Assembly: GCA_026929865.2 (NCBI GenBank)
Contig: CM049398.1
Coordinates: forward strand, 24,981,001-25,045,000
Direction: 5' to 3'
DNA length: 64,000 bases
From: Hyperoplus lanceolatus
Lineage: Eukaryota; Chordata; Actinopteri; Uranoscopiformes; Ammodytidae
Below, one piece after another: positions 34,106-50,640 of this stretch; position 1 is the first letter of the stretch, and every line of letters starts with the position of its first letter. Under the pieces are notes generated by a model. The model saw only the letters and a program-made list of their open reading frames with translations. It did no database searches and had not been told where the DNA came from. The position numbers and the translations under genes were made by a program.

Positions 34106-35069
34106 ATGGAAGTAAATGAGTGTCATCGGATTTTGAAAATAAAAAGCCATTGAATTTTAAGCACTGAATATTTATGCATTGAAATAACGTATCTGAATTT
34201 TTTGCAGCATTGAAATAATGTATCTGAATTTTTTGCCTCTGAATTTAACTCATTACATTTTAAACAACTCATTTTCACCTTTATTTTACAATGTTCTCAA
34301 ATTCAAAATCAAATATTCAATGTTAAAAAATTCAACGTGCCAAATTCAACTGCGAAATCCCATGTATGAAATTCAGAGTAAAACTTTGGGGACCCAAGGA
34401 AGAGCAATCGATCATAGATGCTAGATCGCGTTCAAACAAAGAGAGCCAGTGGGAATATTAGCTTGTTGCCTTGGATACCCCTGATTGATGCAGGAAGGCA
34501 AATCAGGTTTTAGTCATGTCAAACGGCAACGCAAGTAACGATGGTGCTTGGGTGAGTACAACCATGTTTCTATATAGGGAAGAATATAATGGCTAGCTAG
34601 CATATATATAGAAACATGTTTGTAGTACTCACCGAAGCACCATCGTTGCCGTTTGACATGGCTAAAACCTGATTTGCCTTCCTGCATCAGTCAGGGGTAT
34701 CCAAGGCAACAAGCTAATATTCCCACTGGCCCTCTTTGTTTGAACGCGATCTAGCATCTATGATCGATTGCTCTTCCTTGGGTCCCCAAAGTTTTACTCT
34801 GAATTTCATACATGGGATTTTGCAGTTGAATTTGGCACGTTGAATTTTTTTACGTTGAATATTTGATTTTGAATTTGAGAACTTTGTAAAATAAAGGTGA
34901 AAATTAGTTGTTTAACATTTAATGAGTTAAATTCAGAGGCAAAAAATTCAGATACATTATTTCAATGCTGCAAAAAATTCAGATACGTTATTTCAATGCA
35001 TAAATATTCAGTGCTTAAAATTCAATGGCTTTTTATTTTCAAAATCCGATGACACTCATTTACTTCCAT
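34106..35069. mobile_element. Giant hairpin (foldback) element with 8-bp target duplication
   Basis: The left arm 34106-34576 and right arm 34605-35069 are near-perfect inverted copies of each other (about 465-470 bp each), around a loop of about 28 bp. The outer ends are ATGGAAGTAAATGAG and its inverse. The 8-bp sequence ACATTTTT flanks both ends (34098-34105 and 35070-35077). Within each arm, a unit of the form ATTGAAATAAYGTATCTGAA followed by TTTTTTGC occurs twice, and TGAATTT recurs many times. No coding frame of note. The 8-bp duplication suggests hAT-type mobilisation; the family itself I do not recognise. Confidence 0.92.
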
Positions 35070-35077
35070 ACATTTTT

Positions 35078-37279
35078 TAATGTTCAAACACAAAAAGAAT
35101 AAAAATCAACCTTGTGGGGTTAAGCAAACGGGGGAATACAGACAGAGGCGGGAGAAGAAGAAAAAAATGCACAGTTATTGTAAGCATTGACCTAGATAGA
35201 ACCTACAACAGATTCAATGGATCTGATGTCCTGAAGGGGTTTCACTGCTTTACATACAGTGCTGTTAGATGGGCAACGAGCAAGTGGAATCTATGAAGAA
35301 CGGGTGTGACTGTTTGTATGTGTCTGTGTGTGCGTGTGCGTGTGTGTTCTGATGCCAGCAGCCATGCATGCATGCCAGTATGCGAGACAAACGGTGGGAG
35401 GAAATCTTCTCAGAGGTTGAGAAGGGCAAATGCAGAAAAAAACATTACTGTTTATGATCATTTCCTTTGCTGTTTAACCATTTTCACAGGTTCACCGTAT
35501 GTGTACACAGCAGCTGGAGAGTTCATATTATCATTATTATTATTAGAATTTTATACATTTTAATGCTTTTGCTAATAATGCTTCTAATATTGTAAATATT
35601 AAATTGCTGTTTTTAACTACTGATTGCATGTGGTTTTGATCGGTTCATAGGAAAATACCAGGACAATTTTACCAATAAATACCACTGTATCTGAAAAGGG
35701 GGAGGGGGGGCCTGACAATTAAATATATCACCTCGGGGCAGCAAAAACAAAATTCATCTCCTCCAAAGCTGTCCACTCCACTCCACACATTGCCTCTTTC
35801 TCCCCCTTTTTTTGTCTCCTCCCTTCAGGCTTCTCCATTTTGATTCTGTAATGGTCCTCTGAAATCTCACTGTGGAATCCATCTTGAGTGAGACAAAATG
35901 GTATTTCACTCCAGCCGCTGTGAGCGGCTGCAATTTTCTCTTCAAGCACCTCTATGCTCCTGCAATGCCTTTTAAGACGTCAGAGCCCAGTTATTGTGTT
36001 TTGACAGAATGAAATGCAGGCAGAGGGGACACACACGTACTGTAGGGAGGGGATTCAAAATGAGAGCTATTGTATCGAATTGTATCTTATTGTATTTCTT
36101 CTCCGCCACCCGATCCCTTTAATTCTCCTGCTTTGTCTTCAACTCGCTCACTGTATCAGCATTGAGGAGGAAATCATGTCCACAATGTCAGTGTGTTAAG
36201 TAATGCACTGCACAATTTTCTTTTAAAACACTAAAATGTAGGAGTTGTGCAGTATAGTGTAACAGTATAAACTGCTACGGATTAATTAAGGCAGTAATTG
36301 AGGCCTCAGTTCCCCAGATGCATTCAAATCCCCTGGACAGAGATGTTGGTGTTAAGAGTGTGGAGCCCTTCCCTCCATTCATTCACAGGCACACTGCTAC
36401 TGTAAAGTGAAAAACTGCTCCACTCCAGCAGGCACACTTTATCTAATCATCCCCACTTTGCCCGAGACAGAATCTAATAGGAGCAGCGGGCTCTCACTCT
36501 CAGCAGGCTAAATAAGCCTCGACGTACAGATGAGCTAGTGTCACAGCATCCTCACAGACGCTCTAAAGTCGCTGTGATTTAAATGAGAGCCGAGCTGGTC
36601 ACATCAAGGCGGAAAATCTGCCACTCAGTAACCAGAGTGAATTAGCTATACACGGCGCCAATGTGTTTATTCTAAGCACCCATGCAAAATCAACATCTGT
36701 AGTCATATCTGGTTGTAAGTTGTTTCTATTTATGGTATATTACATATTATAAAGCTATTTATGGCATCTTAGGCAAGCTAACAATGAAGTGTGAAGCTGG
36801 CCATATGCTGTTTTTGCCATTTTGTGTGCAGAAAATGGCCAAAGAAACTATAACCTGCAAACATAATAATACTGAGCATCAACAGTCATGCAAGCAGCTA
36901 TGCGTGGCTGCACAGTTGGCTGTTTCATAACACTGCAACGCAAACTAACATGTGTAATGTTAATCATGTTAACATCTTAGTTCAGCAAATGTTACCGTAC
37001 AAACATTTAGCTAACTAGCCCTTAAAACACAGGGTAAAGCTGAGACTGATGGGGTGACATTAGTTTAAGGCAGTATTCAGTCAAATATCAAAGTATTGGT
37101 TGAATGCCTGCATCACATTTGATTGCAATCCACCAAATTGTTGCTGAAACACCAATGTGAACTCAAATGTGATGCTAGAGGAAAAGTCACTTGCTCACAA
37201 CTGGGATTCATCATCTGGGTAAGCATGCCACTGCAAATTTAACTGCAAATCCATCCAGTAGATAAGTGCAAAAGACGCA
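35078..37279. other. Intron segment, no gene
   Basis: This is AT-rich sequence with a short GT-rich stretch near 35320. Nothing that looks like an exon or a bordered repeat. Confidence 0.55.
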
Positions 37280-39110
37280 TGATTAATTTTTTTTTTTCAT
37301 TTAACTTTTATTTATCCTCGAGAGACCAATTGAGGGGTGACCCTCATTTTCAATGGTGTCGAGTTCAAACAAATTCCAAGGAAAAACAACAATGCATACA
37401 CAATATTCAATGCAAATACATCAAAGCTCAGACCGGGCTTGTGGGACATAAAGCATGAGCATGTCAGTGGAGCGGGTCTGATAAAGCCCATCTGAAATTT
37501 GCAACATTTCTGTTAAATAACGAGGAAGCTTCCCGGTCAAGGCTTTGTAAATAAAAATATGCCAATGTGCATCACGTCTCTCTTTAAGGGAGTACTACCC
37601 AACCTTTTCATATAAAAGACAATGGTGTGTGTCATACGCATCTCCTGTGATGAACCTTAAAGCAGAGTGAAAAACAGAGTCTAGGAGTTTAAGACATGAA
37701 TGAGATGCATGCCGGTAAACCACATCACCGTAATGAAGGACAGACATAAAAACTGCCTCAATAATCCTTTTCCTACTAAATAAGGGAAGGTGGTTTTGTT
37801 CCTATAAAAGTAGCCAATTTTTTGTCGTAGTCGACGAACAAGATTTTTTATATGGAGATTAAAAGTGAGTTTATCATCTAACCAGATGCCGAGATATTTG
37901 TACTCTGTGACTCTTTCAATTAAAAATCCATTCTTTGTAAAAACATTAAAATCATTCAAATTTGTAGTTCTTGCTCTGGAGAAACACATATATTTGGTTT
38001 TGTCTGTATTAAGAACAAGCCTGAGGTCTACTAGACAGTCCTGCAGAGAATTAAAAGAGCTTTGTAGGTTCTCAATAGATTGGTGCACCGAATCGGAAAT
38101 GCAATACAGTACTGTGTCGTCAGCGTATAGATGGGCGTGACAGTTTTTTAGCGATGAAACAATGTTATTTATATAAATTGTGAAAAGAACTGGACCTAAA
38201 ATTGAGCCCTGTGGGACACCATTTGTAACAGTTAAGAATTCAGATTGGTATCTTCCCAGTTTAACTGACTGCTGTCTATCAGAGAGATAATCCCTAAACC
38301 AGCTACATGCAGACTGATCAAAGCCAATGTCATAAAGCCTCTGTAAAAGCAAATGGTGGTCAACAGTATCAAAGGCCTTTGAAAGATCAATAAAAAGTGT
38401 TGCACAGTGCTTTTTCTTGTCTAATGCTGCAACAATGTTGTCTACAACCAAAGTCACATCAGAGACAGTACTATGGCCTGCCCTAAAACCAGATTGGAAT
38501 GGGCTCAAAATGGAAGCACTAGTTAGAAATGTTTTTAACTGATTATTAATAAGTGATTCTAGAATTTTTGCCAGGCATGGGAGTTTGGAAATTGGCCTGT
38601 AGTTATTAAGATTATTTTTGTCACCACCTTTATGTAAAGGAATTACTATTAGCTATTTTCCAGATTTTAGGAACTATTCCAGAGGAGATGGAAAGATTAA
38701 AAATATGGGTAATTTGTTTTGATATTATATGTGTCGAAAGCTTGATTGAAAACGGATCCAAATTGTCCTCTCCCATGTACTTCTTGGGGTTGATGGCGAG
38801 GAGCGCATCTACAACAACACTTGTGGGAAGAAGATCAAGGCTGAAAATAGGAGTTTGAGAGACAGGCGGTACGTTACTACTGGTGGTAGAAGGCCTATAT
38901 CCTCCATTCTGAAAGAGTTGACCAGCAGCTACAAAATGTTTATTAAAAGCTAAGCCAATCTCTTTTTGATCATTGAGAGTGTGACCATTTAATTTGATCT
39001 GAGTGGGAACTGTGCTTGATTCACCCAGACGATCTCCATACAGGGACCATATGATGCTCATGGTATAGGTTCTCTCTCTGTTAAAGAGGCCAATTTATCA
39101 ACCACTGGAA
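37280..39110 (-). mobile_element. CR1-group LINE (Rex1/Babar-like), 5'-truncated
   Basis: On the minus strand a reverse transcriptase is followed by a 3' region ending GGTCTCTCGAGGATAAATAA, then an A-rich tail (T12 on the plus strand at about 37286). The 5' end stops inside the region between endonuclease and RT near 39100, as is usual for LINE insertions. It is in the same orientation as DSCAM. The Rex1-like label rests on recognition of the RT sequence style, so clade is less sure than class. Confidence 0.82.
37681..39061 (-). pseudogene. LINE reverse transcriptase remnant (CR1/Rex1-like)
   Basis: The upstream piece (38630-39061) includes KKYMGEDNLDPFSIK and ISSGIVPKIWKIA. The downstream piece (37681-38508) has FQSGFRAGHSTVSDV, FIDLSKAFDTVDHHLL, NGVPQGSILGPVLF and an intact catalytic YADD (38116-38127). 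A frameshift near 38640 separates the pieces, and another near 37760 truncates the C-terminal region. The polymerase core is well preserved but the gene is not functional. Confidence 0.85.
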
Positions 39111-39594
39111 GCAACTCTGATACTACACCTTATGATGCAATATGAGAGTACAGTTTGATTGTGATGGGTTGAAAATGTTCAGTACGGAGAGTACTATCTT
39201 GGTGAGTTGGTGAGTCAGAGGTGTTATTGTTTAAAGAGGAAGGTGGGACCAGCTCTCGGTACACGGTGAGTCAGACAGTGAGGAGGGACCCAGTTCTAGT
39301 CAGGTCAGCAGAGACAGAGAGATGATAAATGGGCTTACGGATGTTCTAGCTCTGTGTGGTAACTTCCCTGGCCCACTTTAACACTCCTGAGTCAGTTCAG
39401 ACATTACATTCAAATTAAAAACAAATAAATGTCCGTCATAGGCAGCAGGTTTTTGGGAAAAAGTGAATCACATATCCAATTTTTATTATTACTTAAAAAT
39501 GCTATTGGTGTGCTATTAAAACTGGATAAAGGGCCTATCCACTGCTACATCTTTTTTCCCCATTAATTCATCCCCCACATAACAATACTCCCAT
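39111..39594. other. Intron segment, no gene
   Basis: This is a short stretch between the LINE and the TTAA MITE. No recognisable feature. Confidence 0.5.
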
Positions 39595-39598
39595 TTAA

Positions 39599-39961
39599 AG
39601 GTGCAATATGTAGTTTGAGGGAGATTTGTTTACATTTGCAGAGCCTGCAGCTAGTTTACAAACACATCTTCTTTACATGTCATTCTTAGTATTGAATACT
39701 TCTATCATCATAAATCAAACCAAAACTTTTTTTATGGCACCTGGTACCAAACATAAGCCTAGCATATGGGTGTAAACAAAACTGTGGGCCCTCTTGCTGT
39801 AAACAACAACAGTCAAAACAGTAACTTTAAAGGTAGCTTTCTAACTTCAAACAGTTTTCAAGGGATCCAATTTTCAGTACATTTATAGTTTTTTCAGTTA
39901 TGATAATATAACTTAGAAAATGTTCACTCATCCGACACACCCAAAGTTACATAGTGCATCT
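39599..39961 (+). mobile_element. TTAA-flanked MITE, copy 2
   Basis: It starts AGGTGCAATATGTAG after TTAA (39595-39598) and ends AGTTACATAGTGCAT. The right-hand TTAA has decayed. The interior GGTAGCTTTCTAAC matches the complement of copy 1 at 6577-6974, so the two are members of one family in opposite orientations. Confidence 0.78.
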
Positions 39962-44677
<4,716 letters not shown>

Positions 44678-44834
44678 CAACATGTGTTGCAGTCTGCCAT
44701 CATAACCTAATTATTGCAGCAGCTTAACAACAGCAATTAGCACATTTCCATCAGACGACACTAATTTGTGAATTCCATTCCAGCACCATTCATGACCAAC
44801 ACACAGTGAGAGTAAGTGAAGGAGAGAGAGAGAG

Positions 44835-44878
<44 letters not shown>

Positions 44879-46861
44879 GGTTAATTCACTGTTGAGCTAC
44901 TGGCAATGCTAAATCCATATCTATAGAACTGTGAAAATTGCTTATGGTAATTGCAGTTATTGTAAAACTAGGCTGAAGGTTTAATGAAATTTCAAATTTT
45001 AATCATTTGTTTTTTTTGTATGGTCCACATTTACTGACTTCTCCCCCGAGGGGTCCCGCGTTCCCTCATCTGACTTCCCAATAAAACACCTCACCAGACA
45101 GATGAATTAAATTGTTCCATCAAACAATGATTTCCTCAAAAAATGTTGGGGGAGGAAAGGAGAATCCCATTTCTGCAATATTCATAGCCTTAAGTGTATA
45201 GCTTCATTGTGTGACATATTCTTCTTGTCCATCTGTAGGAAATGTATAATGACCGTGATTATTTACAATTAATGATTAATTTACTTACAAGTGTCCAATT
45301 CACAATGCAGCAATACTTACAACGGAGCTGAGAACAACAAGGGACGAGAATGAACCAAAACCAAAAGCTGAAAAACAACGAGCTGAAAAACGCTCAAATT
45401 AACTAAGGGGCAGTCTACGGTGAGATAATTATTTGTAGCTTAATATCTACCAGTTTCCAATTCAAGTCATTAGGTAGTAAACATATTCATTAAGGAATAT
45501 TGTTCATAGCCACTTAAAAGATCTTACACAGGGACAACATTAACTATTTCCTGCTGATGTAGGGACCGAAATCTACACCACTACTTATTGTTGTAGTTGA
45601 TGATTGAGACATTTTGAAGAAGTTGTTGGAGCATGCTCCAGCAAACCTTTTTGAAGAAGTTTTCTTGAGGATGCAGCACTGGTGCATACAGTTATTCCAA
45701 ATGTTTTAGAGGTGGCCAACTTTGTGCATTAACTGCCTCAGAATAACATTTGCGCTCCCTCCTTCCTCATCCCCCCTCATTTTCCCATCTCCCTCCATCT
45801 CTGCCTCCATCCACCCTGTAACCCCCCCCCCCCTTCTCCTTGCTTCCTACGCAGAGATGCATGTTGAGTGATAGGCCCGTGGATGAGTCTGGACAGTGCG
45901 TCTGAGGCCCTGGTTTTTAATAGGGTTCTGTTCCCAGTAATTATGCTGACACAATTTGATCAGTGCGGGGCTAAGTATCTTCATCTGAGGGAGATCGGGG
46001 GGAATTAACGCTGATGTAATAAGTACAATTTGTCACTATTAAGATGGAGGTGTTGACAGGCGCTGGTGTTGTCAGGGCAACTGATGGCGCTCCATCGCTA
46101 CAGTATGTATTCTGCTGCATCCGGCAGAGCAGAGCTGTCAGGCCCCCTCAATAATCGATTCCTTGGGTTTGCTTTTGCACAGGCTAAAGCACACATAGAG
46201 TAATAAAGACAGACTGCACCTATATCTGGTGCTGTGTTACGCACTGGCATGCAAGCACAACACTACAAACACCCAAAGCACATACAGCAGATACAAAAAA
46301 CAACAACAACACAAACATAACGACAAGGAAAATTGTGTGTTTTGCTCAGCAGCTTCTGTACATTACTGTGACGACTGAGAAATGCTGCCAAGTCCCTGCA
46401 GCTCCGAGCTCTGAGATGTGGACTAGTGGACACTCACAAACCTCCATCTCACATCAGAAGCGCCCAGCGTCATCACATCAACTTTGGAAGGGTGAAATGC
46501 ACTAATGAGACAAGACTTCAGGCCTCGCACGTTGCCGGAGAGACAACCAATGCCAATATCTTGACCCTCTGATCCATCAAATTGAGCATTTTTCGGAAAG
46601 GTATCCACATTAGCGATTTAGACAAGATGTGGCAGTGCAGAGCAAGCTTCAGTGTCTCTGTGAAAATCACAGCTTCTGGCCACAGTTGTGCTTTCAGTGT
46701 AATCATCTTTGATATACACAATACGCCTTTTTAAGACTGCATAAAAACCTAAGATAGCAGTGGTCTCCTACTAGTGGGATGAAAACATTTCTCAATTAAC
46801 AGATTATGGTCTATTATCTACATGAGCCTCTTTCTACAACATCAATCAGCAAGAAAGCGGA
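44678..46861. other. Intron segment, no gene
   Basis: Apart from the GA array at 44822-44877 and a C-run near 45822, nothing was recognised. Confidence 0.5.
44822..44877. repeat. (GA)n microsatellite
   Basis: This is a GA array with a few AAAG interruptions. Confidence 0.95.
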
Positions 46862-46995
46862 CCCGGGTTCGATTCCAGCCCGTGGTCGTTCTCTGCATGT
46901 CACTCCCCTCTCTGCCCCATTTCAACTCTGTCTCTACACTATCAATAAAGCATAAAAATGCCAAAACATATCTAAAAAATAAATTAAAAAAATCC
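46862..46995 (+). mobile_element. tRNA-derived SINE, 5'-truncated
   Basis: It contains a tRNA B-box-like GGGTTCGATTCC (46865-46876). A body with TCTGCATGTCACTCCCCTCT follows, then an A-rich tail with AAAAATGCCAAAAC. This layout is characteristic of a common teleost tRNA-derived SINE. The A-box half is missing or degraded. Confidence 0.65.
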
Positions 46996-47169
46996 TCAAG
47001 ATGTCATTGCTAGCTAAATATCGTAACAAATCACAATGACAGTATATGCGTTATAATACTACGGGTCCCCGAGTACTGTTAACATGACATGTGCAACACA
47101 ACACGCACTGTCAGAAATAGGTACACACACACACACACACACACACATACATACACACACACACAACAC

Positions 47170-47244
<75 letters not shown>

Positions 47245-49048
47245 AAACGTTACACGCAGCAAGTCTGCCCCAAGCTACAACACCAATCCCATCGATCTGT
47301 CCACACACTCTGCTCAAATATCTCCAGTATCAAGCTGTGGGCCAATCTCCTGCGATACACAACACAATCCCGGACACAATATTCACTTTTATATTTTCTA
47401 ATCCATATCGACAATAGATACGCATGGAAAAATGGCTTCAGTCCTCAGTCCTGTCTCAGAGCTGTGCTGTGCTGTAATAGCGACTCATGGGTGGATAAAG
47501 CGCACGGTCATCACAAGGTAAACAAACAGCAGCATGAATCTCAGACGCAGTTACACTTCATTAACTATATGTAAAAAGGTTACACAACAAATTTCAAGTT
47601 GTGTTGGGTTTACCCTCCACCACATCTTAGCCACTGTGCCATAGAGCACTGCAAGGAACAGGGTAAAAATCTGTCTATCGATTGTTTCACCGAGAAAAGA
47701 CGTGCTATCAAATGTATCGACAGCATTTGTCATAAATTAGTCTGAGATTGGAGAATATAGGAGTATTGATGGCTGCCCTTTTAAAAAGCTTTCGGAAAAA
47801 AGGTCAGCACACAGTATGAGGTCCTACTAAGATCACATCATATTGCGCCCATATTATTTTGCATTCATACAGCTACTAAAAGAACCCAGACTTCTTAACA
47901 GCAATTGCATAGACTAGTATGCCGCCACATCACATTTAAAGATGCCATATAGATTCTGTTCATGTTGTTTTCTTTTGCGCCAACAGTATCTTTAATCCTG
48001 GGTGCAATAAACAGATACAAAATCCTATTCAATACTTTAGAAAAATATTTGCATCAGTTCTTCTTCGTTTGCATTTTACTGAGACATAACCGAGTGCAAC
48101 AAGACGAATGATCCTGTTAAGAATCCGGCTAAATCTGGCCTACAGTACATGACAACTTGAAATAAGTGACATTAAGTACATATCACACTTAGGCAGATAG
48201 ATATGCCCCACCAGCAAAATGATCATGTCTGCGCTTTGATATTAAGCAAACACAAACCCCATTTCAGTACTATACCACCCTGTTGTTCTTGATGGGAATT
48301 GACTTAATGAAGCATGTAGAAGGGCTGGAAACTTATTCTGGATTATACTCTCGAGCATGTCACCGATTACTAGTTTGTGTGTGCTGGTTGCGTTATATAA
48401 AAGTGTCAATGTTTGCAGAGAGAGAGAAAGCGAGGACAACCAGCTAATAAAGAGCAGGTGGGAAAACGTGAAGAAAGATAGAAAGGGAATAGATGACAAG
48501 GGCAGGACTAGTAGAACTCCAGGAAACATATACTTTATGACACACAATTTACAGAATATTCACTCTTAGAATATACACAACTTTTAAATCATACCGAAGT
48601 CTCTATTTACCTGCCCTCGCTCATAGCAGGAGATTTCGACAAGGCTAGTCTTAAGCCACGATATGTAAAAACCCTTTTCACTCCCTCTAGTGTCAGGTCA
48701 TCTCCTCTCGCCTTTAAGTTTCTTCTTTCAAAGTTTTCAGGTTTGAAATATTGATGCAGTTTTTTTTTCTTAACTTCAGAGGACATTTTGTTCACCAAAA
48801 ACACTCAAAAGCTGTGCTGCAAAAATGGAGGGGCCAGTTCTTTGTGCTTTGGGTAAAGTGCTTTGTCTGTCCAGTAGACTCACAGGCCCTCGTCACAGAG
48901 ATGCATATCAGAAAGAAGAAAAACAAAAAACCTTTCACATGCTGAAAGTTCAACTGATATGTGAGTCAGACAGTGGATATGAAATCCCCAGATATGTACC
49001 TCCCCCTGTCCTCTGTCAGTGCTCTTTACGGTAGTCCTTGGGGTCACA

Positions 49049-49106
<58 letters not shown>

Positions 49107-49617
49107 TACAATCATGAAGAGGACAGCTTGTGTACGACTGAACTTCTTACCGCAAGACCCCTCACAAGGACAGTTATTGCTGCCACGCTTGATGAGGCCC
49201 TGTTTTGCCCTACCAAGAAGACCACACTCGGTGGATGGCGGGGGGGGGGGGGATAGTCACTAAAGATTCCTGTCATGTCACCGCTGTCAACCGGGGGTGA
49301 CATAAAACTCTGTGACCACCGAGCCATGTGGAGCCTTCCTCGATTGGACAGCGTTGTGACACATTGGCCTCAGGCAGCCCAATCCTGGATTTTTGGATGC
49401 TGAGGAGCCATGATGATGATGAAAATAATGTTAGCTTGTTTTTTCATTTGACATGGGGCTTGTTAGCAGTCGGAAAACACACGCTCATCTGGCAGCGGCG
49501 GTGTCGATGTTGTAAACTGCTGAAGATATAGAGTGACGGTGTGGACACGGACAGATACTGCACTATCTGGGCATGGGATCTGACGGGGCATCTGTTATTT
49601 CTGAGCTCTTCGTCTGT

Positions 49618-49678
<61 letters not shown>

Positions 49679-49679
49679 T
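46996..49679. other. Intron segment with CA arrays
   Basis: CA arrays are at 47123-47239, 49052-49103 and 49619-49675, with a G11 run near 49240. The 65-codon minus frame at 48607-48804 (begins MFLVNKMSSEVKKKKLHQYF) is intact but matches nothing I know. No exon. Confidence 0.5.
47123..47239. repeat. Long (CA)n array with (CATA) variants
   Basis: This is a 117-bp CA array with CATACATA and AACACAC interruptions in the left half. Confidence 0.96.
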
Positions 49680-49794
49680 TGTGCACACATTTGCCTGATA
49701 TAACACTTCCGGCTTGCCGTGGGTTAAGAGCTATTACCGTGAGCAGCGGAGAACTCAGATTCACAACCTTAAAAATCTCTGAAAATCTTTGGAG

Positions 49795-50640
49795 ATGTCC
49801 AAAAAAGGGAAAAACACTGATAAGGGGAAGGAGGAAGACAAAAATGATGCGGAAGAGATGAAAAAACAGTTGGCAGACTTGATGAGAGAAATGAAAAGTG
49901 AGAGGGAGATGGAGCGAGCACTGATGAAAGCTGAGCTGGCTGGGATTATGGAAGAATGGATTGGGCGTTTTGATGCAAAAATTGAAGAAAAACTGACTGC
50001 TGGTCTGAAGCCAATGTCGATCGAATTGAAGGAACTTCCAGCTGTGAATGTGAAGAAAGATCAGCTCTTGAAAGAGCTTGGAGATAAAATTGAAGACCAA
50101 GATCAACAAGCAAAAAACAGAGATGTGATAATGACAGGAATGGATATTAAACCTTGGTCGTATGCAGCTGCCGTGAAGGGAGATGATGAGGGCGATACAA
50201 GGAATGTGTCGGTGGAAAACCAGGTTGAAAGGTTCCTGAGAAGCAAAGGCATTAGTCTGGATCTGGAGAACGTGGACTCTTGTTTTCTTCTCCCGAAGGG
50301 ACAATTCGCCAAAAAGCGTGCTGTCATTCTGAAATTTGTGAGTAGAAAGCATAAGATAAATCTGCTAAGTCAAGGCAAGAAGCTTAAAGGTGAACAAATT
50401 GGAATGAGTGAAAACTTAACCAAGAGAAATGCTAACCTGGCCTACCAAGCGAGAGGGCTAAAAAAATGTGGACGGGTCCAACAAACATGGACAAGAGATG
50501 GAAGAATCTTCATCAAAATGAATGGAGCTACACCCGAAGAAGCCAAAATTGTGCAAATCAGAACGGAGGAGGATCTGGTTCAATTCCGGAGGGAAGAGGA
50601 CCTGATCAACCCAAGCAGCAAGAATGAGCAACACATCTGA
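49795..50640 (+). CDS. LINE ORF1 protein
   Basis: This 281-codon frame starts at the first ATG (MSKKGKNTDK). An upstream in-frame TTG at 49789 is not needed. The N-terminal 110 residues are Lys/Glu-rich, with heptad-like spacing suggesting a coiled coil. The C-terminal half has FLLPKG, KRAVILKFVSRKHK, and MSENLTKRNANLAYQARGLK followed by a WTRDGRIFIKMN motif. This is the FP25K-like RNA-binding region seen in several LINE ORF1 proteins. It would bind the element's own RNA. Its end overlaps ORF2 by 17 nt in another frame. No break is visible. Confidence 0.85.
   Translation: MSKKGKNTDKGKEEDKNDAEEMKKQLADLMREMKSEREMERALMKAELAGIMEEWIGRFDAKIEEKLTAGLKPMSIELKELPAVNVKKDQLLKELGDKIEDQDQQAKNRDVIMTGMDIKPWSYAAAVKGDDEGDTRNVSVENQVERFLRSKGISLDLENVDSCFLLPKGQFAKKRAVILKFVSRKHKINLLSQGKKLKGEQIGMSENLTKRNANLAYQARGLKKCGRVQQTWTRDGRIFIKMNGATPEEAKIVQIRTEEDLVQFRREEDLINPSSKNEQHI

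Noticed and set aside
48607-48804. Minus-strand frame beginning MFLVNKMSSEVKKKKLHQYF
   Set aside because: The start faintly recalls some hAT transposase N-termini, but there is no further domain, no terminal repeats and no duplication.
49444-50352. 302-codon minus-strand frame
   Set aside because: It crosses a CA array and is antisense to LINE ORF1; its composition (F, H, L-rich) is that of a shadow frame.
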